DNA from: Viola odorata
Taxonomy: Eukaryota > Streptophyta > Magnoliopsida > Malpighiales > Violaceae
Length of the DNA stretch: 64,000 nt
Direction of reading: 5' to 3'
Assembly: GCA_963691705.1 (NCBI GenBank)
Contig: OY829537.1
Location: 61,852,304-61,916,303 of the forward strand
A program made the translations under genes and the position numbers. The notes below the pieces were generated by a model that was given only the letters and a program-made list of their open reading frames with translations, was not told where the DNA came from and did no database searches. This document shows, in pieces, positions 49,967-60,504 of this stretch; positions within the stretch are counted from its first letter, which is position 1, and every line of letters begins with the position of its first letter.

Positions 49967-51625
49967 ACGTTATATTCCTGATTTTAAGTCCCTGCATACT
50001 TCTGTAGAATGCCCCCTGGCTTTGTGGAACTTACAATAAGCATTTTCTCTTCTCCCTAGAAGCACTCCGGGCTTTACAGGCGCAGGGTACCGGATGGGAA
50101 GGTTTCGCTATTCCACTATCGCTAAAATCTCTGCCCTTGGTAGATTAAGGGAAGGGAAATCAGGGTCGTATGCCCGACCTTTAGAAGAATCTCCTTGGCG
50201 TTGAGATGGGGAACTGCCAGGCTTTCCCTTTGAAGTGTTACCTTTTCGCCCACTGGAGGTTTTGGGAATATGATCTTTCCGCCGAGCATACTCATCGGTG
50301 AGGCGGTCATCAGGAATGGTATTTGCAGGAGCGTTTGGAATTAGAGGTGCCTCAGGCGGCATGCCATAGGTTCTATCTCTGTTTTCCTCTTCTTCCATTT
50401 TCGCGTAATTATGGGCTTTAAGTCTTAATGCGTCTAGAGTCGCTGGAGGGTCCACCATTAGTGCATCTCTTAATTTACTATAACGACAGTTCCTCTTCAA
50501 GGCTTCTATAGCAAAATCAATGGTAACGCTCGGCGTTAGTGAAATTTCCAGATCAAATCGACTAAGAAATTCCTTCAGAGTTTCCTGAGGCCTTCGACGT
50601 AGGTCCAATAACGCGGCGGCAGATTTCCTGATTGGAATCGTTGTACTGAACCTACTCCGGAACTTAGATTCCAACTATGCGAAATTGCTGATGGATCCAC
50701 CCGGAAGGCCCTCGAACCAGAGGCGTGCAACTCCTGATAACCTCATAACGCCGCATCACTGTGCGTTTGAAATCGCACGAAATCCTTCACTTTATTGATG
50801 TGGGAAATGGGATCTTTGGTGCCATCATAAGTCTCAGTGGGAAGCTTCACATGTCGACTGACCTTATGGCTTCTTATACGACGGCTAAATGGATGACATG
50901 ATGTGTCATCAAGAATTTCACGCTCATGGCGTGGGGGAGATATTTCCGCAGGATGCCTCCGATTCCGTGGCTCCTGGGCGAGCGAGTTCGATATCTCCTA
51001 CTGCTGGATCTTTCACTGCGCTCAGGAGATAAATCTCTATTCATTCCTTCTCTTCGATCGTCCTAACGGTTTCTGGCCTCCTCGAGGTGCCGATCCTTCA
51101 GAGGGATGGGACCTTGAGGCACTCTCGGTACATAAGGCTCCACTCGTCCTTGAGCGAGCTGCACAAAATTGATCGGGGGATCAGTTATAGGTACAGTTGA
51201 CCTGAGGTTATCCTGTAACGACGATGACAAGGGCCATTCGGTGACAATAGATGGTGTGAACATGACACGGGAAGGGACACTCGACTCAGAGATTTCAGGT
51301 GTCATTCTGACAGCTATTTCCGTCAAATAGTCCAACCGAGCACGAAGGGCCGCTATTTCACTCGCAAAAGGGGGTTCTGTACTATTTAACACAAATCCCC
51401 TCGGAGCAGGGTAGAGAAGCTGGATCCCGTCATTTGGGACAACGAAATGGTCGCCTGCGAGGAATGGACTTCCCCTGCAGACCTGGTCAAAGGATTTAGA
51501 GATTCTGAACTGATTTGTTGTGCTGTCACAGAAAGATCAGTAGTAGCAAAAGGGAATAACTGTCTACGAATCGAGAAAGGAACATTAGAAGATGGGGGTC
51601 GCGTCCGCTCCAACTCAGAAGTCAT
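49967..51625 (-). pseudogene. Gag of element B, several lesions
   Basis: Start ATG 51625 (MTSELERTRPPSSN). Pieces: 51386-51625, 51063-51392 (shifted frame, with SEIAALRARLDYLTEIA as in C), the capsid domain start near 50760-50850, then 50108-50674 (KFRSRFSTTIPIRKSAAALL), and the zinc finger near 49990-50030 (YCKFHKARGHSTEVCRDLK). Lesions: a frameshift at about 51390, a short deletion near 50745, TAG near 50680, and a stop between 50108 and the zinc finger. Same order as gag of C. Confidence 0.8.
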
Positions 51626-51690
51626 GATTGTTCCGATCTCTGGGTAGAACAGAGCTTGGCTATTAAAGATGCTCACTTAATGCACCAAGG

Positions 51691-51708
51691 CTCTCAATGA
51701 AAGCACCA
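51691..51708 (-). other. Primer-binding site of B
   Basis: TGGTGCTTTCATTGAGAG on the minus strand, three bases from the 5' LTR end at 51712; nearly the same as in C. Confidence 0.75.
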
Positions 51709-51711
51709 ATT

Positions 51712-52298
51712 TGATAAGATTTAAGTTCTTATACGATCAAGATGATGACTTCTGTTGGTCGGAGTTGCTGTAGTTGCCGTCGAACTCACCTACAAGGCGC
51801 CGGAGGGGGGGCTCCGGTGTAGACACTCCGATGCTTAAGTCAGTAAGTGGTTCAAAAATGGCAGAGGTTCTAGTAAGCAATTTTCGGCTTACCTTTTGTT
51901 TTAAACTGAGGGGGTATTTATAGGCCGCTGGGGGCGATACCTGAGCAAAGAGGTGATATCCTGGGAAAAGCAATCTCTCTGGAGGACGTCGCAGGCGATA
52001 CCTTATGATGACGTCATGGGCGATACCTTACGGTGACGTCAGGGCGATACCTTATGGTGACGTCAGGGCGATACCTCTGAAGGGGGTTCCGCGGGCGATA
52101 CCTCCATAGATACCTGGGACGGGATGATGCCGTGCGTGCAGAGACGCGTGAGTCCTCCCCCCCGCTGAAGTCGACTATCCCAGAAAACACCTTCCAGTCT
52201 GGAGCCAATGACTCAGATGTCCGATAGAGCTACAGGATTCCACCTCCGGTAAGGTCATAATTACAGTAACGCCCCTAAGAGTGTCATAATTGTTATCA
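51712..52298 (-). repeat. 5' LTR of element B
   Basis: 587 bp, partner of 21736-22322. TATA box CCTATAAATA at 51915-51924 (minus strand). TGACGTCA at 52009-52016, 52034-52041 and 52058-52065 in ~25-bp repeats. Followed by the TSD CGTCT at 52299-52303. Confidence 0.93.
51915..51924 (-). promoter_or_regulatory. TATA box in 5' LTR of B
   Basis: CCTATAAATA on the minus strand, driving transcription left into gag; about 85-150 bp downstream of the three TGACGTCA sites. Confidence 0.7.
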
Positions 52299-52303
52299 CG
52301 TCT

Positions 52304-52640
52304 ATATTAGCCCGGTCACTAAGATAGGAATTTTCATTTCTAGAATGGAGTTACTATTTCCCTGGGGCGTGCCTTGTCTTGATGGGTCGTCTCCATGAGA
52401 ACGGTCAGTACAAGAAAAGGGCTTTTCACTCCCAAGGATACCGGGAAGTGCCCTCACTTAGTGAGCCATCTGATCAAGATCGGTCATCACAAGGATAGGA
52501 CTTTTCACTCCCGGGGGCATCAGGGACCTTTCAATCCCGATGCTAGTTCAAGGCATGCTAGGTCGTGCCCTCACTTAGTGAGCCGTCTGATCAGGACCGA
52601 CCGTCACAAGGATAGGACTTTTCACCCCGAGGATCCCCCT
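52304..52640. repeat. Tandem array of A, right part
   Basis: Resumes after B. Units with AAGGATAGGACTTTTCAC and CCCTCACTTAGTGAGCC, same as B's 45250-45710. Confidence 0.8.
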
Positions 52641-52826
52641 TCTTTATCTGCACAAAAGCAACCACAAACACCCAAGAAAGCTCTCTCACTGAGCGTTAGC
52701 TAAGGTTAGGGTTGGCATCAGTCAAAGGTGCAGATAAAATCAAGTTCTAGGATGATATAATTTCAAACGAGCGATGTTCCAAGAGTTAGGTAAGGCAGTA
52801 CCATCGAGTGTCTCCAGATGATAGGC

Positions 52827-53531
52827 TCATTTCCCGATAACGCGGGTAACGCGATACGACCCATCCCAGTTTGGACTGAGCTTCCCCACACATTGACTAG
52901 CCGGTCGCTTGTCTCTGAGCCCCAGGTCGCCTGCCTTCAGCAATCGTTCTTTGACGCGTCTGTTGTGATAACGGGCCATCTTTCCCTTGTAATGTAGTAT
53001 TTTCACGAGCGTTTCTTCTCGGACCTCTAGTAACGCGTCAAGGTTAGCTCGTAACCTTTCCTCATTTAGCTCCTCCCGAAAGTGAGCCACTCGCAGGCTC
53101 ACGATACTAATTTTTACTGGCGTAACAGCCTCGGTTCCGAAGGCCAATGTGAAAGGTGTTTCTCCGGTACTGGTTTTAACGGTCATGCGGTATGGCCACA
53201 TCACATATGGCAGCTCATCGGCCCACTTCTTTTTAGACCCCTCCAGGTTTTTCTTAATACCGCTGAGGATGCCCCGGCTGGTCACTTCCGCTTGCCCATT
53301 GGTTTGTGGGTGAGCCACGGAAGAGAATCGCTGCTCAATCCCGAATTCCGAGAACTGGTCTTTGAAGAATTGGTTGGTGAACTGTATTCCGATATCGCTG
53401 ACTAGGATGCGGGGTACGCCAAACCTCAAGATAACTTGGTGTTTGAAGAAACACCAAGTTTTTTCCACCGTGATGTTGGCGACTGCTTCAGCTTCCGCCC
53501 ACTTCGTAAAGTACTCCACTGCCACTATCAC
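52827..53531 (-). pseudogene. Integrase core and C-terminus of element A
   Basis: 234-codon frame with YFTKWAEAEAVANITVEKTW, ILVSDIGIQFTNQF (catalytic Asp kept, NGT changed to IGI), PQTNGQAEVTSRG (Glu kept) and LRDKRPASQCVGKLSPNWDGSYRV. It is a close relative of B's integrase. An upstream Asp replacement gives VEYF where B has VDYF. Confidence 0.85.
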
Positions 53532-53899
53532 AAATTTCAGTTGAGACCTTGCCTTTGGAAATGGGCCTAGGATATCGATCCCCCATTTAGCAAAAAGGCA
53601 AGGAGCAATAATCTAGGATATTTCGGTGGCGGGACGTCGAGAAATTTTAGAGAACTCTTGACATTTCGGGCAAGTTTGCACATAGTTGTGGCAATCTCTC
53701 CGGATGGTGGGCCAATAGAATCCAGATCTGAAAACTTGTGCAGCCAGGGTGCCACCCGACACGTGCATACTGCACACCCCTTCGTGAATTTCGCGCAAGG
53801 TGTGAAGACCCTCTTACTCCGTTATACATTTGGCGGCTGGGTGAGAAAAACACCTCCGAACTAAGTCCCCGTCATAGTATGTACAGCGAGCTGCCTGTC
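53532..53899 (-). pseudogene. Integrase zinc domain of element A
   Basis: Frames 53613-53798 and overlapping ones contain LREIHEGVCSMHV-type, FYWPTIRRDCHNYVQTCPKC and RRPATEIS segments, the HHCC region, with stops at 53610 and 53815. Confidence 0.75.
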
Positions 53900-54685
53900 T
53901 CAGCACCTTTTCTTTTTAGCGATATCCACAGGCAGTTCTTCGTGTTTCAAGTATTTAATTACGGGGACCCGCCAGTCATTCTCGAATTCTTCCACACACA
54001 GAGACGCTTTCTCTTCCATGAAGGAAGGTACAGGTAACTCACGGTAATACACACCTTTGGGTATGGACGCTTCCGGGTTCGCGGCCAGCTTGGCGAGATT
54101 GTCAGCTTCGGCGTTATCCTCTCGGGGAACGTGCTCAAAGTTGACTTGCATGCCTTCTTTCTTTATTTCCAACAGCTCTCGTTTCACCTTGGTGAGGTAT
54201 TGGATCATGATGGGCTCCCGGGCCTGAGAGTGCCCTAAGACCTGGTCAATCACCAGTTTGGAGTCACCATAAATTTTTAGACGCAGGTCTCCTGTTCTTC
54301 CGGTATCGTGCCTACCTTTGGAAGAAAGGCTTCTCCCTATCCTGAGTCTGGCTAGTAACGCTTTGTACTCTGCCGCGTTGTTGGATAACGGCTGCAGAAT
54401 TCGGATGGCGTATTGTATTCGCATATCGTGTGGCCCATTTATGAAGATTCCGGCTCCAGCCAATTCATGGTTTTTAGCTCCATCTACATGAATGATCCAG
54501 AGGTCGGTATAAGTTTTCGAAAATGAGAGATCCAGGTCGCCCCACTCCTCTTCGGGTACATCTACTAACGGATCTTCTATAAAGGTGCATTTTGCTATAA
54601 AATATACCAGGATTTGAGCCTTCACGGACGGTCGGGACTGATACCTCAGCCCGTACTGCTCGAGTTCGAGCGCCCAGATTAACAT
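53900..54685 (-). pseudogene. RNase H end and aRNH of element A
   Basis: 261-codon frame: LIWALELEQYGLRYQSRPSV, WIIHVDGAKNHELAGAG, SNNAAEYKALLARLR, YGDSKLVIDQ, and NAEADNLAKLAANPE. The aRNH D-E-D-D positions are conserved. It ends at a TAA after DIAKKKRC. Confidence 0.85.
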
Positions 54686-54706
54686 TCTTCCTAAGGACTC
54701 AGGCTT

Positions 54707-55534
54707 TCAAAATATTCTCTTTAGAGGTTGGTCTGTAAGCACGATAACGGGGTAGGACTGGAAGTATCTGCCCATTTTTCGAGTGGCTTGTATTAGTGCG
54801 AACACTATTTTCTCAATTCGGGCGTATCGCAGCTCCGCATCTTTCAGAACGTGACTTACAAAATATACAGGGTGGTGTGCATGGCCATCGTCGCGAACGA
54901 GGACGGCACTAACCACTTCGTCAGTAGCGTCGAGGTATAAATATAAAGTATCACCCGGCTCCGGCCTTGTCAGCAGTAGGTCAGACGATAGGTAATCTTT
55001 TAGGCTAACGAACGCCTCTTCACATTTTGGGGTCCACCCAAACGGTGCTTTCTTGCGTATGATTTTGAAAAAAGGGAGACATTTCTCGCCTTGTTTGGAA
55101 ATAAATCGCCCTAGGGCGATAACGCGCCCTGTTAGCCTTTGTACCTCCTTAACGGTTCTCAGAGATATCATGTCTTGTATGGCTTTAATCTTTGATGGGT
55201 TAGGCTGGATTCCTTTCTGGCTGACTACGTAGCCTAGGAATTCCCCCGTCTGAAATGCAAACATCCATTTTCGGGGGTTCAGTTTCATGCTGTGCCTTTT
55301 CATCACGTTAAAGACTTCTTTCAGATCCTGTAAGTGATCCTGAAAGTTCGCGCTCTTTACCAATATATCATCAACGTATGCTTCCACATTCCTCCCTATC
55401 TGTTCTTCGAATATCTTGTTTGCCATACGTTGGAACGTCGCCCCAGCATTTTTTAGCCCAAATGGCATCGCCGTATAACAGTAAGTGGCCTTAGGAGTGA
55501 TGAAGGCAGTCTTTTCTTCATCTTCAATGGCCAT
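54707..55534 (-). pseudogene. RT core and RNase H start of element A
   Basis: 275-codon frame with TAMPFGLKNAGATFQRM, AYVDDILVKSA (intact YVDD), KWMFAFQTGEFLGYV, APFGWTPKCEEAFV and VSAVLVRDD. Nonsense at its end (QNIL-type change near 54705) and start separate it from the neighbouring frames. Confidence 0.85.
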
Positions 55535-55546
55535 GGGAATTTGGTG

Positions 55547-56115
55547 TTATCCGGAGTTAGCGTCAAGTGAACTCAAATATGCGTACCCGGCAGTCTGATC
55601 GACTAATTGGTCAATACGGGGAAGCGGGTAGCAATCTTTAGGGCAAGCATCGTTCAAATCGGTAAAGTCGATACACATGCGCCAGTCTCCATTAGGCTTA
55701 GGAACAAGAACTGGGTTGGCTAACCAAGTAGGGTATTGAACTTCGCGGATGAACCCTGCGTCAAGGAGCTTTACTACTTCTTTATCAACGGCTAAAGCTT
55801 TTTTCGTATAGAATGCGCACCGCTTTTGCTGGACCTGCCTGGCGCCAAGGTCAACATTGAGCCGGTGTTCGGCTATTTCGCGTGATATACCCAGCATGTC
55901 TGCGGGTTTCCACGCGAACTCTCCTTGACATTTGTTCAATAACCGGGCTAATTGAAGGTTTTCCGCTGGACTGAGCTTTTTGCTGACTAGGAAGCTTGCT
56001 TCTTCTATGCCGATCACTGGTACGGGCACCATTTTCTCCAGAGGTTGAGCGCGCTTCTCATCACCCTGTTCGTATGGGTCCACCATTATACATACATATC
56101 TATCGCAACTCTTTT
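55547..56115 (-). pseudogene. Protease-RT linker and RT start of element A, truncated
   Basis: 179-codon frame with SFLVSKKLSPAENLQLARLL, EFAWKPADMLGISREIAEH, FIREVQYPTWLANPVLVPK and MCIDFTDLNDACPKDCYPLP. To the right the sequence follows B (49150 region) as far as TATCGCAACTC and then switches abruptly to element H at about 56112-56117. Confidence 0.85.
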
Positions 56116-56215
56116 GTATGTGATTGCATTAAAGCACTCAGTATAAGATGACTGATCAACAACTTTCAACAATCTTTCCTTGTATTTGGCCTGATCGACA
56201 AGTGCTTGTACTAGT
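56114..56215. repeat. Right copy of ~100-bp direct repeat flanking the A/B/C block
   Basis: Matches 13211-13313 with about seven substitutions; runs straight into H gag without an LTR end. Confidence 0.85.
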
Positions 56216-57265
56216 GACATCCTAACTTTTGAAGCGTTTCAACTAGAGAAACATTCAATAGAACCTCTCTTAACCTTTTTATAACATCATCACCCTCATA
56301 GTCAAACTCTTTAACTTGCTGAACACTGACCATGTGGACTGCTACACAATCATCGTAAGATTGCTCTTCTGGGAAATACTCCTTATGAGTTATCGCCCCT
56401 TTTGGATGAAATGAAGAAACATCAAACCTAGGTGTTGAGCGTTTAAGGGTTTGGTTTCTTCCTTCTCTAGACCTTGGATTCCCATAGGCCTTATGAGGTG
56501 TTCGTTTTGGCTTTCCTGGCATATTAACTGAAACCTTACTAACCTTTTTCCTTACGAGGCTTGACAATAGTTCAACCTTCTTTAGAAATCTTTGGTTGTT
56601 CAGCTGTAAGACCCCATCCTTCTTGTTGGGCGTCAAGATCTCGACTAGAGATACTATAAAGGTATTTTGAAGATGGTTGTCTCTTTGGAAGAACCTTCTT
56701 ATTCTTCTTCCTTCTAAAGGTTGACCATCATCGTTAATTTCGTCTTCAGACTTAGAGCTTGTTTGCCAAACATCTAAATCATTAGTCATCAACTCATACA
56801 GGCTTGATCCATAGGGGTTTCCTATCTTTGACATCCCAAGGTAAGCATAGGTGACCTTGACTTCTCCATTAGTGATGAACTTTATCGGAACTGCCCCTTT
56901 TGGTAATTCAGTTGTTAGTACCATTGGTTGAGACGCAATTGGCTTTTGACTCAAAGCTTGCGATAATTTAGTGACAAGTTCATTTTTTTTTTGTTTCGTT
57001 CTGGCCAATTCTGGTAGGCCAACAATCCGTCGAGTGCTGTAGAAGCGAGTTAGGAAGTCTCTTTCCAATTGGTCCCAACTAACAATAGACCCAGGTCTAA
57101 TATCAGTGTACCATTTAAAGGCCACGCCTTTCAGTGATCGAACAAATTGTTTCACCATCAGGTCTCCATAGGTTCCTGCATTGTTACAGGTCTCTATGAA
57201 GTGAACGATGTATTGCTTCAGGTTCCCTTTCCCTTCAAATTGTTAGAATTTTGGGGGTTGAAACC
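56114..57265 (-). pseudogene. Gag of element H, C-terminal portion
   Basis: Open frame 56211-57158 plus the upstream segment to 57265: PPKF-stop-QFEGKGNLKQYIVHF, ETCNNAGTYGDLMVKQFVRS, then FKWYTDIRPGSIVSWDQLERD and FLTRFYSTRR (capsid-like core). Downstream are Lys-rich and variable sequences (KPKRTPHKAYGNPRSREGRN) and KEYFPEEQSYDD, typical of Ogre-like Gag. A stop follows PPKF. It is separated from its N-terminal half by element D. Confidence 0.8.
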
Positions 57266-58637
57266 TGATGTGCTGTCGAAACACTAAAAAATAATTACAA
57301 CTTATCACATGCTATAAAAACAATTGAAGATAGTGGTAAGAGGTTCGATCCACGGAGAATGGTGAAGACGTAAACTAGACAAGGCCAGATATAAAATAAA
57401 ACAATAATAGAAACAATGGGGGGTTTGATTGGTTAATTAAATTAACCAAGAGAATTGTTAATTAACTAATATTAAACTAAATAAAATAGAATAAAACAAA
57501 TTAAATAATAAAAGCAGAATAATTAATAAAGATATAAAATCGGATGAGAGATATTCCTAGCAAAGGTTCATCTCCGGTTGCATCTAGGCCTAGTCATCCA
57601 TTGGTACAGATATATTCCACTCCTAGTTCATAGGTGTAATATACGGGCCAGGTACATTTAGGCCCCCTACTTTCCTTCGTATGAGAAGCTACTCCAAGGT
57701 ACGTTTATGGAGACAATACTCAGCTTGCCCATGAAGAGGAGGAAAGACACACCTAGGGCGAGACACTAAGACTCTACCCTAATTGGTCGCTTGCCCTAGT
57801 CAAATTGGACCAAACGACATGACTCTGATCTAGTTGCCTACTTTACTATGTAGCCTCACGTTAGTTATTACTACAAAGATGATTGTAATCACCTAGGTCT
57901 AGTTATTAGTTTGCCAGACTCCTAACTACCCCTAGATGAATTGACAAGCAAGTGATAAACAAGCAAATACAAACATAGAATTTATTAAGTTCGATTTGAA
58001 CTCTCAACTAACCTAAGCAACCTTCAAATAACCTTTGCCAGGAATGGAGAAATTAGCTACTCATGCCATAAAATAAATAAACAAAATAATAAAAGATAGA
58101 TTGCATAAAAGAAGAAGAAGAAGAAGAAGAAAACTATTAAATATTACCGGCCGGAGCAAAGATCCAGTTATTTACAAAAGCTGCTAGAAATAGGGTCTAA
58201 GTTGCCACTCCAAAAGGAGGAAGAGAAAAAGAAAAAGAAGCACACAAAGATAAGATAATATGATAAGATATGGAACCCTAACAACTAAAGTCCTTTAAAT
58301 ATCCTAACAACCCACAAGAGGACAAAATCCAGCTAAGGAGGTGCAAAAACACGGAGAAGGCTCTTTGGTCTGAAAAGGGATTATTCTGGGAATATTCTAG
58401 AAGAGCACGACCGCTAGGGAGAGACGACTTGAAGCGAGGCCTAGACGCAGAATTTGGCAGTGAGGGCAAGACGATTTATGCTCCAACGGAAAACCATCCA
58501 AAAGGTGCATGCTTCTACATATTTCTCTCTTTTAGTCCAAATCTGCAAACAGGATGGAAACAGGAGCAAATTAGCAGTATCATGCTCAAAATAGGACTAA
58601 GAATAAGGAGAAAAATATGCATAAAACACACGCCATA
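57266..58637 (-). repeat. LTR of D (left, full)
   Basis: About 1.37 kb. The part from 57574 matches 60508-61578. The first ~300 bp has no partner. It contains a GAAGAAGAAG microsatellite (58109-58130) matched by a shorter one near 61096. Confidence 0.75.
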
Positions 58638-60504
58638 AAATATCCCCACACTGCCCAATGCTCACCCTCATGCATTTACAAAATTGAAAACAACCCCAAA
58701 TCAGAACACACGATATCAACCTAAACATAAGAATAAACAGACCAATCAACATACAACACCTAATCAAAACACAACTCTGCCTAGAAATGCATCTGCACTA
58801 AACTAGTAGGATAATGACCCTAAAGGTATGACTTTCCCATACCAGGCCTAGTCACGAGCTATCCTTACAAGATAGGGTATTTGCGCTCACTCTAAAAAAC
58901 AAAGCTAGGTGTTTAATCGCTCAAGAAATGCAAATAACTCAGCACAAGGTCTTGTTTTCAATGTCAATCATGGGTAAGTAGTACACATGGATGGGCAATC
59001 TAGCAACCAAAAAGAACTTTTCATTTAAAAGAGAGAGAATAAAGTACAGGCAAAGTAGAGAGAAGAGACAGGGAATGAATAGAAGGAAAAGGAAATGAGA
59101 TAGAGAAGAAAGATAACCAACTGAATTTTTTAAGGGATTCCTTGGCTAGAAAAAAGAGAGGTTCCCATGTCTAATGAGGCCTATACCCTAGATATTATGC
59201 AAACCCAACCAGTCTCTATCTATGCATTAAATCACAAATGAAAAAGTAATGGCATGGAGGCTCAATGTGCTCACAAGGCGCTATTTTTGATTGCTGGTGT
59301 CTAGGCCCAGGCGTGGTCATAAGAGTAGACAAGCAGACTTGCATATGGCAGGCATAGATGTGATAAATGATAATTTACTCTATGTGCAAGAGATCAAAAG
59401 TGCATGCTTTTTGGGGGGTAAAAATAGTGGCAGTGCGTAAATCAACAAAAAGAGATATTGACAAAAATTAAAATCGATTTTTTTTTTAAATTGCCCAAAT
59501 TAAACACAAACACATAAATCCCTCCCCACACAATAACGCAGTGCCTTCAATCTGAAGAGGGGACTCACACAAGGGCCAATGAGAAGAAATAAATCTGAAA
59601 TAACAAAGGAAAGAGTTCATCTAGAATAAGGGAAAGGGAAAGAAACGTGGGTTGCCTCCTATCACACATAACGACATTAGAGCTCAAGTCCTCAATTATC
59701 TCTTTCTCAATCTCTCTTAAATCCTCATTCTCAATCACCCCCAGCTTGATGCAGTGAAAAGGCTCAAAAACTGTAATCCCTTGGCCCACCAAAGTGTCAG
59801 AATAGTTATGGAGTTGATTTTTCAAATTTGGTTGAACAACAACTTCTGCCTCTAATTATGCGTCTAGGGCAAGACACTCATCGCAGAAATTTGGCAGATA
59901 TGCATTGCTCAGCAATGTGACTGCACTAACCTGGTACTCCACGTTGGCTTCTGAGTTGTGGAGCAGATTCTGACTTCTGGCGTGATGTCCGTGTCAGGGG
60001 CAAGCTGCTCGTCGGGTAGGTATGCAAAGTTTGCTTCAATGGCCTCTTGGCGCTCCTACTCCTTAATCTCTAGCAAGGTTAAATTCAACTCTTTAGCTTG
60101 ATTCACCATGTCAGTTAATATCACCATTAGTGGTTCAGGTGCAGGGGCAACGTCTAGGGCAAGCTGATCGGGTAAGTATGAGAAGTTTGCTTCAATGGCC
60201 TTTTGGCGCTCCTGCTTCTTAAGCTCCTGCAAGGTTATAGTCATCTTGTTAAGTTGATTCTGTATGTCAGCTAATGCAGCCCAATGTTCTTGAGTAGGCC
60301 CTGCGTCTTGTAGAGGTTGTAGAGGCAGAAGATATTGATAGCTAGGTTCGGCTTAAACTCCATAGTTGAAATTTCCTTTATTCCACCACTAAGGGTTAGG
60401 AATAAAATACTAAAGAAAAGAGGGTGAGTGGGAATAAGAATTAAAATTAGACATTAAAGAAAGAAATAAAAAATTCTGGAATCATCCAGGGCAAGCCTTA
60501 ACAC
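58638..60504 (-). other. Internal region of D
   Basis: 1.87 kb, no intact coding region. Minus-strand pieces at 59565-59825 (LVGQGITVFEPFHCIKLGV) and 60056-60244 (MTITLQELKKQERQKAIEANF) look like decayed coding sequence. A roughly 80-bp duplication (about 60000-60078 and 60155-60237) repeats the ERQ(K/E)AIEANF coding unit. I cannot name the family. Confidence 0.5.

Larger units (their letters stand above)
21736..52298 (-). mobile_element. Element B: complete Tat-like LTR retrotransposon, carrying nested element C
   Basis: It is bounded by two 587-bp LTRs (21736-22322 and 51712-52298) starting TGATAAG and ending TTATCA on the plus strand. They are flanked by the perfect 5-bp TSD CGTCT (21731-21735 and 52299-52303). 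The primer-binding site on the right shows minus-strand orientation. Total span is 30,563 bp; removing C and its TSD leaves about 15.8 kb. Order in its own direction: 5' LTR, gag, protease, RT, RNH, aRNH, IN, tandem array, antisense cassette (gene 2, gene 1, ORF2, ORF1), 3' LTR. The LTRs differ at about 19 positions by eye (about 3%). Confidence 0.93.
13314..56115 (-). mobile_element. Element A: Tat-like element, truncated at its 5' side, containing B and C
   Basis: The left part (13314-21735) holds an LTR-like end and the four-gene antisense cassette. The right part (52304-56115) holds the repeat array and the integrase, aRNH, RNH and RT remnants on the minus strand. Element B interrupts A inside the repeat array with TSD CGTCT. 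The right end breaks off in the protease-RT linker at about 56115, so gag, protease and the 5' LTR are missing. B's uninterrupted array confirms what A looked like before the insertion. Confidence 0.8.
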
